NCBI GenBank assembly: GCA_002341345.1
Contig: DDNW01000056.1
Location: forward strand, 410-13,592
Reading direction: 5' to 3'
Source of the DNA: Erythrobacter sp. UBA2510
GTDB taxonomy: Bacteria > Pseudomonadota > Alphaproteobacteria > Sphingomonadales > Sphingomonadaceae
DNA length: 13,183 nucleotides
The notes under the pieces are model-generated. The model saw nothing but the letters and a program-made list of their open reading frames with translations, searched no databases and had not been told where the DNA came from. The position numbers and the translations under genes were made by a program. This document shows, one piece after another, positions 6,483-13,183 of this stretch (positions within the stretch are counted from its first letter, which is position 1; the number at the start of each line of letters is the position of its first letter).

Positions 6483-6948
6483 GGTAGAACTGAGCGACCC
6501 GTTCGAGCGCGAGCTTGAGCACCAGCTTGCCGCTGCGCGCGGGCCATTCAAGCGCTTTCTCGGCCACCGGCAAAGTCTCGCCCGCACAAACGACGCGCCA
6601 CAAGATGTCCGCAAGGCCTGTGCCGGCCTCTTCCAGCGCACCGTCGAAGCGCGCGCGCGCCGCGATCTGGCGCTCGGTAGGCGTGAGGCCCGTATCGCCG
6701 CCCGATCCCTTTACCCGCACCGGGTCCCAGCGCATCGTCACGCTGGGGCTCAGCTGGGCGCGCTCGTAATCGGCGCGCAGCCGTTCGCCCGCATCGAACA
6801 GCCGGTCTTCCAGATGGCCATGCGCATGCAGCCAGCCAAGCGGACTTTCGGCGAGATTGACGGTGACCGAGCGACGCCGCCGCCCTACCCCGCCACGACG
6901 GCGCGGCCCCTCGGGCGTAAGTTCGCGTTCGACGAGTTTGCGCTGCAT
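6472..6948 (-). CDS. DUF6456 domain protein
   Basis: This 158-residue protein carries the DUF6456 domain found in alphaproteobacteria, recognised from the C-terminal pattern LADILWRVVCAGETLPVAEKALEWPARSGKLVLKLALERVAQFYRI at about 112-157, given here in outline only. This part resembles a helix-turn-helix module: a long helix, a short turn, then WPARSGKLVLKLALERV. The N-terminus is basic (PRRRGGVGRRRRSV at 15-28), which fits nucleic-acid binding, but the function of the family is not established to my knowledge. The ATG at 6948 has a good Shine-Dalgarno (GGGGAG six bases upstream). The gene is divergent from the XRE-type regulator gene, with palindromic sequences between the two starts, so shared control is plausible. 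Confidence 0.82.
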   Translation of the reverse strand: MQRKLVERELTPEGPRRRGGVGRRRRSVTVNLAESPLGWLHAHGHLEDRLFDAGERLRADYERAQLSPSVTMRWDPVRVKGSGGDTGLTPTERQIAARARFDGALEEAGTGLADILWRVVCAGETLPVAEKALEWPARSGKLVLKLALERVAQFYRIG

Positions 6949-7057
6949 GAAGTTCTCCCCTTCCGGTGCCTGTGCACATCAATGTCGGGAGCCTTGCCTG
7001 AATTGGCAAAATGTAGGAAAGAACGTTTACCATATAGGTTCGTTAAGAGGTGCCGCC
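6949..7057. promoter_or_regulatory. Divergent promoter region with two palindromes (DUF6456 / XRE)
   Basis: This 109-base region between divergent starts contains the perfect palindrome TGTGCACA at 6971-6978 and the inverted repeat TTGCC-TGAATT-GGCAA at 6994-7009. The overlapping TTGGCA at 7003-7008 could be a -35 element for the XRE gene, with TACCAT at 7028-7033 as a weak -10 at 19-base spacing. The XRE gene has Shine-Dalgarno AAGAGG at 7045-7050. An autoregulatory operator is inferred from position and symmetry. Confidence 0.4.
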
Positions 7058-7630
7058 ATGATCAATCGCATCCGTGCGATCCGCAAGCAGAAGGGCATGA
7101 CGCTGGCCGAAGTCGCCGCCGCCTGCACTCCTCCCACCACCGCACAGACCATCGGGCGGCTGGAGACGGGGATGCGCAATCTCTCGCTTGACTGGATGAA
7201 CCGCATTGGCATGGCGCTGGGGGTCGATCCGCAGACACTGGTGAAGGCCGACGACCGGCTGGTCCCGCAGATGATCGCGCGGCTGACCGATAGCGGGGCC
7301 GAGCCTCTGTCCGCGCCGCGCGATGCGATCCTGCCGAGCGAGCTGGTCGACAGCGAGGCGCTCGTCTGCCTGACGGTAGAGGCCCCGCAGGGCGAGTATC
7401 GCAGCGGCGACCAGATCTGGATGCGCCGGATCATGCCCGAGGATGCGGGCCGCCTGATCAATCGCGATGTGCTGGTACCGCGTAGCGGCGGTCGCTTCGC
7501 CTTCGGCCGCTTGATCGACCGGCAGGGCAGTCTGATCGGGGTTTTGCCGCCCGGCGCAGGCCAGCGACAGATTGTCATCGACAACCCCGCGTGGGTCGCC
7601 GCCGCCGAGATGCTGGTGAGGAAGCTCTAA
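7058..7630 (+). CDS. XRE-family transcriptional regulator with degenerate S24-like C-terminal domain
   Basis: This 190-residue protein has an N-terminal HTH_3/XRE domain at about 4-62 (INRIRAIRKQKGMTLAEVAA, recognition region TTAQTIGRLETGMRNLS, then MNRIGMALGVDPQTLV). The remainder, about 100-188, has short strands with the pattern GDQIWMRRI...INRDVLV...FAFGRLI...IVIDNPAW, which resembles the LexA/S24 regulator fold. I see no clear catalytic serine-lysine pair, so it is probably a ligand- or partner-sensing domain rather than a self-cleaving repressor. The ATG at 7058 is chosen over upstream in-frame starts because AAGAGG lies eight bases before it and the HTH domain begins there; the longer frame would overlap the divergent DUF6456 gene. 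No phage genes surround it, so a chromosomal regulator is more likely than a prophage repressor. Confidence 0.85.
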   Translation: MINRIRAIRKQKGMTLAEVAAACTPPTTAQTIGRLETGMRNLSLDWMNRIGMALGVDPQTLVKADDRLVPQMIARLTDSGAEPLSAPRDAILPSELVDSEALVCLTVEAPQGEYRSGDQIWMRRIMPEDAGRLINRDVLVPRSGGRFAFGRLIDRQGSLIGVLPPGAGQRQIVIDNPAWVAAAEMLVRKL

Positions 7631-7667
7631 ATGCCTTCGACGTGCATGGAGGGGCTTTGGTCCACTC

Positions 7668-7690
7668 CTGTTTCAGTTCAACTGAACCAG
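7668..7690. repeat. 23-base imperfect palindrome between convergent genes
   Basis: Core TTCAGTT-C-AACTGAA (7672-7686) is a perfect 7-base inverted repeat about one central base. Beyond a mismatched pair (7671/7687) it continues as CTG (7668-7670) and CAG (7688-7690), giving 10 of 11 paired positions. It lies between the XRE stop (7630) and the secF stop (7694). It could fold as a 9-base stem with loop TTCAA, but has no T tract, so it may be a weak bidirectional terminator or a protein-binding site. Confidence 0.55.
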
Positions 7691-7693
7691 TAA

Positions 7694-8671
7694 TCAGGTT
7701 TCCCCGCGGGCCTTCTTTTCCTGTTTCTCGACCACGCTCTCGGTCGGCACGAAGCTGTCCGAATTGACGCCCAGCCAGATCAGGATCGGCGCGGCCATGT
7801 AGACCGAGGAATAGGTGCCGACGAAGATACCCAGCGTGATCGCTGCGGTCAGGCCGAACAGGCTGGCCGGGCCGAGGAACAGCAACGGAACCAGCGCGAC
7901 GAGCAACGTCAGCGAGGTCATCACCGTGCGTGCCAGCGTCTCGTTCACCGACAAGTCGAGCAGCTCGGGGACTTCCATCTTGCGATACTTCTTCAGGTTC
8001 TCGCGGATGCGATCGTAGACGACTATCGTGTCGTTCAGCGAATAGCCGATGATGGCGAGGATCGCGGCGATGATCTGCAGACTGAATTCGAGCTGGAACA
8101 GGGCGAACATGCCCAGCGTCAACGACACGTCATGGAACAGCGCGAACAGTGCGCCGACGCCGAACTGCCACTCGAAACGGATCCAGATATAGATCGCAAT
8201 CGCCAGCATGGCGAACAGCAGCGCCATCAAGGCGGTCTGGCGGAATTCGCCCGCGACCTTGCCCGAGACGGTTTCGTTGGCGTCCTGCCGGACATTGGGG
8301 AACTCGCTTTGGATGGCAGAAACGACCTGGTTGCCGATCTCGGTCGCCGCACCGGGCTCATCCTCGGCCCCCTCGGGCAGGCGCACCCGGATCGAGACCG
8401 AATTGGGGTCTCCGAAGCGCTGGATCGTCGGTTCGCCAAAACCAAGGCTACCGATCTGTTCGCGCAAGGACGCGATCGGCGCTTCCTCGCGGTCGGTGAA
8501 AGTGACGCGCACCTCCTGTCCGCCGGCAAAGTCGACGCCGTAATTGAGGCCCTGCGTGAAGACGAGCGCCCAGCTCGCCGCGATCAGCAGCATGCTGACC
8601 ACGTAGAAGGGCACGCGCCACTTCAGGAACTTGATATTGGTGTCCTCGGGGACAAGCTTGAGCAAACGCAT
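7694..8671 (-). CDS. secF: Protein translocase subunit SecF
   Basis: This 325-residue inner-membrane protein pairs with SecD to assist SecYEG-driven export, using the proton gradient to aid late steps of translocation. Membrane segment 1 is at about 22-40, followed by the family signature GVDFAGG at 45-51, a periplasmic domain at about 52-140, and five C-terminal membrane segments from about 143 to 300. The conserved GYSLNDTIVVYDRIREN is at 209-225. The length is typical of SecF. The start at 8671 is preceded by GGGGAGG, which overlaps the stop codon of secD 15 bases away, so translation is probably coupled. It is the last gene of the yajC-secD-secF operon and ends against the convergent XRE gene. 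Confidence 0.97.
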   Translation of the reverse strand: MRLLKLVPEDTNIKFLKWRVPFYVVSMLLIAASWALVFTQGLNYGVDFAGGQEVRVTFTDREEAPIASLREQIGSLGFGEPTIQRFGDPNSVSIRVRLPEGAEDEPGAATEIGNQVVSAIQSEFPNVRQDANETVSGKVAGEFRQTALMALLFAMLAIAIYIWIRFEWQFGVGALFALFHDVSLTLGMFALFQLEFSLQIIAAILAIIGYSLNDTIVVYDRIRENLKKYRKMEVPELLDLSVNETLARTVMTSLTLLVALVPLLFLGPASLFGLTAAITLGIFVGTYSSVYMAAPILIWLGVNSDSFVPTESVVEKQEKKARGET

Positions 8672-8686
8672 ATCTCTACCCTCCCC

Positions 8687-10291
8687 TCATACCGTGATGT
8701 CGGTCGGCCGCGCCTTGCGCAGCCAGCCTGCGACCCACATCCGGGTCAGGGTAACGCCGGTGAAAACGCTGGTGAACAGGCCGATGATCAGCACGACCGC
8801 GAAACCGCGTACCGGACCCGAGCCGAACAGGAACAGCAGCACGCCGGCGATGAAATTGGTGATATTGGCGTCATAGATCGCGCGGCTGGCTTCGCGATAG
8901 CCGTTCTCGACCGCAGCGATGACACGGCGGCCTTTCTTGCGCTCCTCGCGGATGCGCTCGTAAATCAGCACGTTGGCATCGACCGCCGCACCGATGGTCA
9001 GCACGAAACCGGCAATGCCCGGCAGCGTCAGCGTAGTGTTCATCACCGCCATGATGCCCAAGATCATAAGTACGTTCAGCACCAGCGCCACGCAGGCATA
9101 GACGCCGAAGCGGCCATAGGTGGCGATCATCAGCACCACGACCAGCAGAGAGCCGATCGACATGGCAAGGATACCGGCGCGGATCGAATCGGCGCCAAGG
9201 TCTGGGCCGACCGTGCGTTCCTCGATTACGGTAAGGTCGACCGGCAACGCGCCTGAACGGAGCGAGATCGCGAGGTTGTTCGCCGTCTCGACCGTGAAGC
9301 CGCCCGAAATCTGCGAGGTGCCGCCAAGAATCGGTTCACGGATCGAGGGGGCCGACAGGACCTCGCCGTCGAGGATGATCGCAAAGCGCTGGCCGACATT
9401 CTCGGTCGTGATACGCGCCCATCGGGCCGCGCCTTGCGAATCGAGCGTGATATTGACCACCGGTTCGTTGGTCTGGCTGTCGAAGCTCTGCTGGGCATCG
9501 GTCAGCGAATCGCCGCGCAATCCGCCCAGCCGCTTCACCGCGATGACGGTGCCCTGATAGTCGCTGCCCGGTGCGCCGGGGACCAGTTCGCTGCCCGGAT
9601 TGGCAATGCCCTGCTCGATATCGGCGGGCAGCGCCTGTGTGTCGAGCATCTTGAATTCCAGCTCTGCCGTCTGGCCGAGCAATTCCTTGAGCGCCTCGGG
9701 ATCGTCGAGACCGGGCACCTGCACCACGATCCGCGTGTCGCCTTGCCGGATGATCGTCGGTTCGCGCGTGCCAAGGCTGTCGATCCGGCGGCGCACGACC
9801 TCGGTCGCTGAATCCATCGCATTGGTAACCGCTAGGTCGAGTCCGGCCTCGGTCTGGGTGAGCACGAAGCGGCTGCCGTCCACCACCTCGATATTCCAGT
9901 CGCGCTGGCCGGTCAGCCCGGCGCCCTGCGTCAGCGGCTCGAGCGTGTCGCGCGCGGCATCGACCTGGCCGGGGTCTTCAAGCAGGAAACTGATGCGATT
10001 TCCGGCGGTGGAGACATCGCCGATGCGGATGCGCGGCTCGGCATCGCGCAGCGCGTCGCGCACCGCCTCTTCCATCGTCTCCAGCCGCTGGCGGGCGACC
10101 TGTGCGCGCTCCGCCTCGAGCAGGATGTGGCTGCCGCCGGCGAGGTCGAGGCCGAGGTTGACCGTCGGCTCGGGCAGCGCGCTGGGCCAGCGCACGTTCG
10201 ACAACGAGGCCAGCGAAGGCAATGCGCAAGCGATCAGGAGGAGCGTAAAGCCCCACAGGTAGATGCGCCGGGAGAGCGGGAATTCGAGCAT
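8687..10291 (-). CDS. secD: Protein translocase subunit SecD
   Basis: This 534-residue inner-membrane protein is the larger partner of SecF in the Sec export machinery. It has membrane segment 1 at about 10-30, the conserved NLGLDLAGGSH at 45-55, a large periplasmic region (P1 head and base) at about 56-360, and five C-terminal membrane segments with the conserved VDANVLIYERIRE at 437-449. It ends with a basic cytoplasmic tail. The length is at the short end for SecD but normal for alphaproteobacteria. The ATG at 10291 lies 25 bases after the yajC stop with AAAGG as a modest Shine-Dalgarno. The short gaps on both sides show one transcript with yajC and secF. Confidence 0.97.
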   Translation of the reverse strand: MLEFPLSRRIYLWGFTLLLIACALPSLASLSNVRWPSALPEPTVNLGLDLAGGSHILLEAERAQVARQRLETMEEAVRDALRDAEPRIRIGDVSTAGNRISFLLEDPGQVDAARDTLEPLTQGAGLTGQRDWNIEVVDGSRFVLTQTEAGLDLAVTNAMDSATEVVRRRIDSLGTREPTIIRQGDTRIVVQVPGLDDPEALKELLGQTAELEFKMLDTQALPADIEQGIANPGSELVPGAPGSDYQGTVIAVKRLGGLRGDSLTDAQQSFDSQTNEPVVNITLDSQGAARWARITTENVGQRFAIILDGEVLSAPSIREPILGGTSQISGGFTVETANNLAISLRSGALPVDLTVIEERTVGPDLGADSIRAGILAMSIGSLLVVVLMIATYGRFGVYACVALVLNVLMILGIMAVMNTTLTLPGIAGFVLTIGAAVDANVLIYERIREERKKGRRVIAAVENGYREASRAIYDANITNFIAGVLLFLFGSGPVRGFAVVLIIGLFTSVFTGVTLTRMWVAGWLRKARPTDITV

Positions 10292-10316
10292 CGTTTATTG
10301 CGTGCCTTTACCGGCG

Positions 10317-10634
10317 TCAGTCGTTGGCGGGCTTGCCACCCGGGGGTACGATGTCGCCGATCATCGACTTGACGACCTTGACCTTCACGCCCTGCGCGAT
10401 CTCGACATCGGCATATTCGTCATCGGTGCGCGTGACCTTGCCGACGATACCGCTGGAGGTGACGATCTGGTCGCCCTTCTTGATCCCGGCGATCTTGGTC
10501 TGATGCTCCTTCTGGCGGCGCATCTGCGGCCGGATGATCAGGAACCAGAAGATCGCGATCATACCGATGATCGGCAGGAACTGGACCCATCCTGGAGCGG
10601 CTCCGGCTCCGGCGGCGGCAAGGAAATCAAGCAT
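10317..10634 (-). CDS. yajC: Sec translocon accessory protein YajC
   Basis: This 105-residue protein is a single-span inner-membrane component of the SecDF-YajC complex. A glycine/alanine-rich N-terminus leads into one membrane segment at about 17-35 (QFLPIIGMIAIFWFLIIRP), then the typical RPQMRRQKEHQ and a small soluble domain with KKGDQIVTSSGIVGKV at 52-67. The ATG at 10634 is the first sensible start and fits the family; the ribosome site is weak (TGATGGA). It is the first gene of yajC-secD-secF, so the operon promoter should lie in 10635-10851 on the minus strand. Confidence 0.96.
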   Translation of the reverse strand: MLDFLAAAGAGAAPGWVQFLPIIGMIAIFWFLIIRPQMRRQKEHQTKIAGIKKGDQIVTSSGIVGKVTRTDDEYADVEIAQGVKVKVVKSMIGDIVPPGGKPAND

Positions 10635-10758
10635 TGTGTCGGTCCATCAGGAAAGTTCAGGAAACTGGTGAGGGATCGGGAAGGGTCGCGGCCCCGGGGA
10701 TATCCGGCGGCAAAGGCCTCTCCCGGCCCGTGGGCGCCAGCGCCTAGCAGCATTGCCT

Positions 10759-10793
10759 GTGGGGCGCAATCGAGGGTGCAATCGAGCCCCCAC
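10759..10793. repeat. Direct repeat nested inside an inverted repeat
   Basis: GCAATCGAG occurs at 10766-10774 and again at 10778-10786, a 12-base period. The pair is flanked by GTGGGGC (10759-10765) and GCCCCCAC (10786-10793), which are complementary apart from one extra C. The element could be a hairpin presenting the repeated sequence in its loop, or a tandem protein-binding site. It lies about 130 bases upstream of yajC and just ahead of the tRNA promoter. Confidence 0.6.
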
Positions 10794-10804
10794 GTCTTTG
10801 TATG

Positions 10805-10833
10805 TTGTCATTAGAGGGCGGCCTATCTATAGG
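10805..10833 (+). promoter_or_regulatory. Sigma-70-like promoter for tRNA-Pro
   Basis: TTGTCA at 10805-10810 and TATAGG at 10828-10833 are separated by 17 bases and followed by a GC-rich stretch, as is common at stable-RNA promoters. Transcription would start near 10840, about a dozen bases before the mature tRNA. The -10 overlaps a short palindrome GCCTAT-CT-ATAGGC (10821-10834). Confidence 0.5.
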
Positions 10834-10851
10834 CGCGGCCTCCACTGGTAA

Positions 10852-10928
10852 CGGGACGTAGCGCAGCCTGGTAGCGCACCATACTGGGGGTGTGGGGGTC
10901 GCAGGTTCGAATCCTGTCGTCCCGACCA
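10852..10928 (+). tRNA. tRNA-Pro, anticodon GGG
   Basis: The 77-base gene folds into a full cloverleaf: acceptor stem CGGGACG/CGTCCCG, D-arm GCGC/GCGC around AGCCTGGTA, anticodon stem CCATA/TGTGG with loop CTGGGGG giving anticodon GGG, and T-arm GCAGG/CCTGT around TTCGAAT. The 3' CCA (10926-10928) is encoded. It reads the proline codon CCC. A perfect 9-base inverted repeat, TCCACTGGT at 10841-10849 and ACCAGTGGA at 10925-10933, flanks the gene and would extend the acceptor stem in the precursor, covering the CCA end. Confidence 0.96.
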
Positions 10929-10968
10929 GTGGAAAGCCCCTCCCATCGATATGCCGGATGTCTTCGCA

Positions 10969-12612
10969 CTAACCGAGCGGATATTGCGCCAGGGCGTCCC
11001 CGCTGCCCGGCCGCGCAACTTTCTCGAAGAAATAGCGGACCTGCGGCGGATGTTCGCCGACATGGCACTGGAATATCAGTTCCTGAAGTCGCTTGGCCTC
11101 TACCGTACGACGCTCGCGCTGGAGGAGATAATCCTCGCGGCTGCGAACCTTGAAGCTCTCGATGAAATGTTCCGGCCTCTCCGCATCCTGGAGCAATCGC
11201 ACCTGCCGTGAACCGTCACGCAAGCGCAGGCGCTGGCGCTCCGCCACCAGTTCTCGGAACTTCTGCTGCCGCTCTACGGGAATGTTATAATCGATCACGA
11301 CGACGACCGCTGCATTCTGCGGCCCGTCGGGCATCGTCCTGCCTGCGGAAATTGGCGCTGGCTCGGTCAGATCGGCATCGATTTCGCGGATCGGCATTTT
11401 CAACGCAAGCAGAAGTGTCGTGAACAACAAGCCGGCACAAATCTGATAGGCCAGATCGACGCCCACTTGCTCGGCCACAAAACCCCAGAACCATGCACCA
11501 AGCGTCAAGCCCCCGAAGATGCCGGTCTGGTAAAGCGACACCGCCCGAGCCGACACCCAGCGCGGCACGGACATCTGCACGGAGACATTATAATTCGACA
11601 GGCCGAGCATCTGCGCCGCACCGATCACGAACATGGCAGCGCAGGTCAACGTCAGGGACCGTGACAAGCCGACCGTCATCAAGCCGAGTGACGACACCAC
11701 GATCGACGTGCGCAACAAGGTCTCGACGGAGAACTTCTCGCGCATCCACCCCAATTGCAGCGCGATGCACACTGCCCCCACGCCCAGGCAGCCGAGCAGC
11801 AGGCCGAAAATTTCCGGTCCGCGCCCGAGCAGCGTCTTGGCGACCAGCGCCATCAGTCCCATGACGATGGAAATGCAGAAGGTGAAGAACAGGACGCGGA
11901 CCATCACCCGGCGAACCGGCGTAGTATGGATCGCGTAGGCCGCCCCGTCATGCATGGCCGCCAGCACCGTGGCGGCTCCAAATCGTCCCTTCGGATTTTC
12001 TGGTTTCCATACTATCAGGACTGCGAACATGCCCAGATAGCTGAGTGTATTGAGCGCAAAATTGGCCTTGCTGCCCGCCAGCGCCACCACCACGCCGGCG
12101 ATCGCAGGGCCAACCGTGCGGGCAATGTTATAAGCCATGATGTTGAGTGCCACACCCCGGGGTATTTCGCGCCGGGGCAACAGGTCGGCGACCAGCGACT
12201 GCCACGATGGCGCCATGATCGCGGTGCCGGCGCCAACCAGAAAAGTCAGCAACAGCAGCAGCATGGGCGTAACCTGCTCTGCATAGGCCGCGAAAGTCAG
12301 CACCGCCGAAGCGGCGAACATCAGTGTCTGCGCCACCAGCAGCACGATCCGCCGACCGACGATGTCAGCCATCGCGCCGGCAGGGAAGGCAAACAGCAGC
12401 ACTGGCAGCGTTGCCGCCGCAGTCACCAGCGCAATCAGCTGCGGCGAAGAATCAATCGTCGTCATCAGCCAGGCCGCTCCGACCTGCTGCATCTGCGTGC
12501 CGATCGAACTGAAGATGCTGGCGGTCCAGATGGCCAGGAACACCTTGTGGCGCAACGGTGCAAAGGCGGACACCGGGGCTTCGGCTGGCTGGCTTTCGGT
12601 ATTGTTCGTCAT
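10969..12612 (-). CDS. MFS transporter (MFS_3 type) with C-terminal ABM-like domain
   Basis: This 547-residue protein is a major facilitator of the MFS_3 / EntS-like exporter group, which moves small molecules such as siderophores out of the cell. About twelve hydrophobic segments span residues 20-405, with a motif-A loop [10 protein letters not shown] between segments 2 and 3. After a linker, residues about 434-517 form a soluble domain starting [12 protein letters not shown], which resembles antibiotic biosynthesis monooxygenase (ABM) or related dimeric alpha-beta barrel domains ([20 protein letters not shown]). I infer that this domain lies in the cytoplasm. The ATG at 12612 is preferred because it gives a normal short N-terminal tail ([17 protein letters not shown]); an ATG at 12645 adds 11 residues. 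Neither has a clear Shine-Dalgarno. The substrate is unknown and no biosynthesis genes are adjacent. It is divergent from the holin gene. Confidence 0.88.
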   Translation of the reverse strand: MTNNTESQPAEAPVSAFAPLRHKVFLAIWTASIFSSIGTQMQQVGAAWLMTTIDSSPQLIALVTAAATLPVLLFAFPAGAMADIVGRRIVLLVAQTLMFAASAVLTFAAYAEQVTPMLLLLLTFLVGAGTAIMAPSWQSLVADLLPRREIPRGVALNIMAYNIARTVGPAIAGVVVALAGSKANFALNTLSYLGMFAVLIVWKPENPKGRFGAATVLAAMHDGAAYAIHTTPVRRVMVRVLFFTFCISIVMGLMALVAKTLLGRGPEIFGLLLGCLGVGAVCIALQLGWMREKFSVETLLRTSIVVSSLGLMTVGLSRSLTLTCAAMFVIGAAQMLGLSNYNVSVQMSVPRWVSARAVSLYQTGIFGGLTLGAWFWGFVAEQVGVDLAYQICAGLLFTTLLLALKMPIREIDADLTEPAPISAGRTMPDGPQNAAVVVVIDYNIPVERQQKFRELVAERQRLRLRDGSRQVRLLQDAERPEHFIESFKVRSREDYLLQRERRTVEAKRLQELIFQCHVGEHPPQVRYFFEKVARPGSGDALAQYPLG

Positions 12613-12792
12613 AAATGGGACATCGCGCTCGCTCGCGGCGGGCATAGCGGCCAGTGCGACAAATGGAAGATGCAGCGCGCGAATGACCGATCCGAAGAGG
12701 CCGGGCGCGCATTCGGCAGGTTCTGCTTTCCTACATCCTGCGCGCGATGGAACTTGCCCGCCGATCTGCTCATTTGCTGGAGACCAGACACC
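12613..12792. promoter_or_regulatory. Divergent region between MFS and holin genes
   Basis: These 180 bases must carry promoters for both divergent genes. I see no convincing -35/-10 pair, terminator, or small gene. GGAG at 12779-12782 could be the holin ribosome site at a long spacing of ten bases. Confidence 0.3.
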
Positions 12793-13183
12793 ATGCCCCT
12801 GCTCGAAGCGCTTATCGGACCGCTCTCCTCGATCATCGACAAGATCATTCCTGACAAGGAGGCGCGGGCCAAAGCCAAGTTCGAACTGCTTAAGCTGGAG
12901 GGGACGCAGGAGCTGCAGCTGATCGAGGCGCAGATGGCGGCGATCCTGGCCGAGGCCAATGCCCGCGACCCCTGGACCAGCCGTGCGCGGCCCAGCTTCC
13001 TCTATGTCATGTATGTACTGATCCTGTTCGCGGTGCCGATGGGCGTGCTGGCCGCGTTCAATCCCGACGCGGCGCAGGACATTTCTGCGGGGATGAACGC
13101 CTATCTAGGCGGCCTGCCAGAACCGCTTTATGCGCTCTTCGGTACTGGCTATCTTGGCTACACGGCGGCGCGGCAGTGGGGGA
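12793..13183 (+). CDS. 3TM-type holin family protein (GTA_holin_3TM), partial at right edge
   Basis: The visible 130 residues are nearly the whole of a family that is usually about 130-150 long; the gene runs off the right edge. The N-terminal part (PLLEALIGPLSSIIDKIIPDKEA) is amphipathic, followed by a charged helix (about 22-57), the conserved WTSRARP at 61-67, a membrane segment at about 68-88, and a second hydrophobic segment at about 110-127 (PEPLYALFGTGYLGYTAAR). This matches the GTA_holin_3TM family found in alphaproteobacterial gene transfer agents and phages, which would make membrane lesions for endolysin release. No other gene-transfer-agent or phage gene is visible here, and the flanking genes are ordinary chromosomal ones. 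Confidence 0.85.
   Translation, partial: MPLLEALIGPLSSIIDKIIPDKEARAKAKFELLKLEGTQELQLIEAQMAAILAEANARDPWTSRARPSFLYVMYVLILFAVPMGVLAAFNPDAAQDISAGMNAYLGGLPEPLYALFGTGYLGYTAARQWG

Larger units (their letters stand above)
10635..10851. promoter_or_regulatory. Divergent region between yajC operon and tRNA-Pro
   Basis: These 217 bases hold no convincing protein gene. They contain the yajC upstream region on the minus strand, the tRNA promoter on the plus strand (10805-10833) and a nested repeat (10759-10793). A short GC-rich inverted repeat, GGCGC-CA-GCGCC, occurs at 10733-10744. I could not identify a clear yajC promoter. Confidence 0.4.

Noticed and set aside
6242..6641. Minus-strand frames of 101 and 115 residues opposite the small ORF
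   Set aside because: They are R/S/G-rich shadows without a family signature and overlap the end of the DUF6456 gene in other frames.
7058..7630. XRE gene as a prophage repressor
   Set aside because: No other phage gene lies nearby; the neighbours are DUF6456 and the secDF operon, which are core chromosomal genes.
7648..7668. GGAGGGGCTTT shared with the reverse complement of the tRNA 3' flank, considered as a possible integration (att) remnant
   Set aside because: An 11-base match between two places in 13 kb is expected many times by chance, and there is no integrase or mobile gene between them.
8132..9256. Plus-strand 374-residue frame opposite secF and secD
   Set aside because: It is antisense to two strongly supported genes and has a D/H/Q/R-rich shadow composition with no recognisable domain.
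10823..11068. Minus-strand frames across the tRNA reading like [11 protein letters not shown] or [11 protein letters not shown]
   Set aside because: These are the familiar spurious translations of a tRNA gene and its flanks, not proteins.
10951..11211. Plus-strand 86-residue frame downstream of the tRNA that reads fairly protein-like ([14 protein letters not shown])
   Set aside because: It is antisense to the conserved C-terminal ABM-like domain of the MFS gene, with no Shine-Dalgarno; the amphipathic look mirrors the helical sequence on the other strand.

Overview
The window looks like core chromosome of an alphaproteobacterium, most likely order Sphingomonadales and possibly Erythrobacteraceae. 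This rests on high GC content, a PepSY / PhoP-like regulator / PhoQ-like kinase module, an alphaproteobacterial DUF6456 protein, a GTA-type 3TM holin and a long-chain polyprenyl diphosphate synthase. The taxon is inferred from gene families and arrangement, not from a database match. I see no transposase, integrase, CRISPR array or rRNA.

Layout. Bases 1-393 (minus) hold the N-terminal part of a polyprenyl (ubiquinone side-chain) diphosphate synthase, divergent from a small AroQ chorismate mutase (518-826, plus). The chorismate mutase meets a sensor kinase gene tail to tail, with overlapping stop codons. The kinase (823-2289), an OmpR/PhoP-type response regulator (2240-2917) and a secreted PepSY protein (3026-3391) form a minus-strand signalling module. 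A secreted SIMPL/DUF541 protein (3512-4228, minus) follows, divergent from a Uup-like ABC-F ATPase (4346-6184, plus). Next come a small unrecognised aromatic/cysteine-rich ORF (6229-6450), a DUF6456 protein (6472-6948, minus) and a divergent XRE-type regulator (7058-7630, plus).

Bases 10634 down to 7694 (minus) are the yajC-secD-secF operon, the accessory module of the Sec translocon. A tRNA-Pro(GGG) gene with its own promoter-like sequence lies at 10852-10928 (plus). Beyond it is an MFS exporter fused to a C-terminal ABM-like domain (minus). The right edge carries a nearly complete GTA-type 3TM holin gene (12793 onward, plus).

Functionally the window mixes housekeeping (quinone and aromatic precursors, protein export, translation) with envelope sensing and export. 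I found no convincing new multi-gene system. The points most worth a second look are the small ORF at 6229-6450 with its possible leaderless start, the DUF6456/XRE divergent pair with palindromes between them, the inverted repeat that extends the tRNA-Pro acceptor stem, the nested repeat in the yajC upstream region, and the possible tandem binding site upstream of the PepSY gene.
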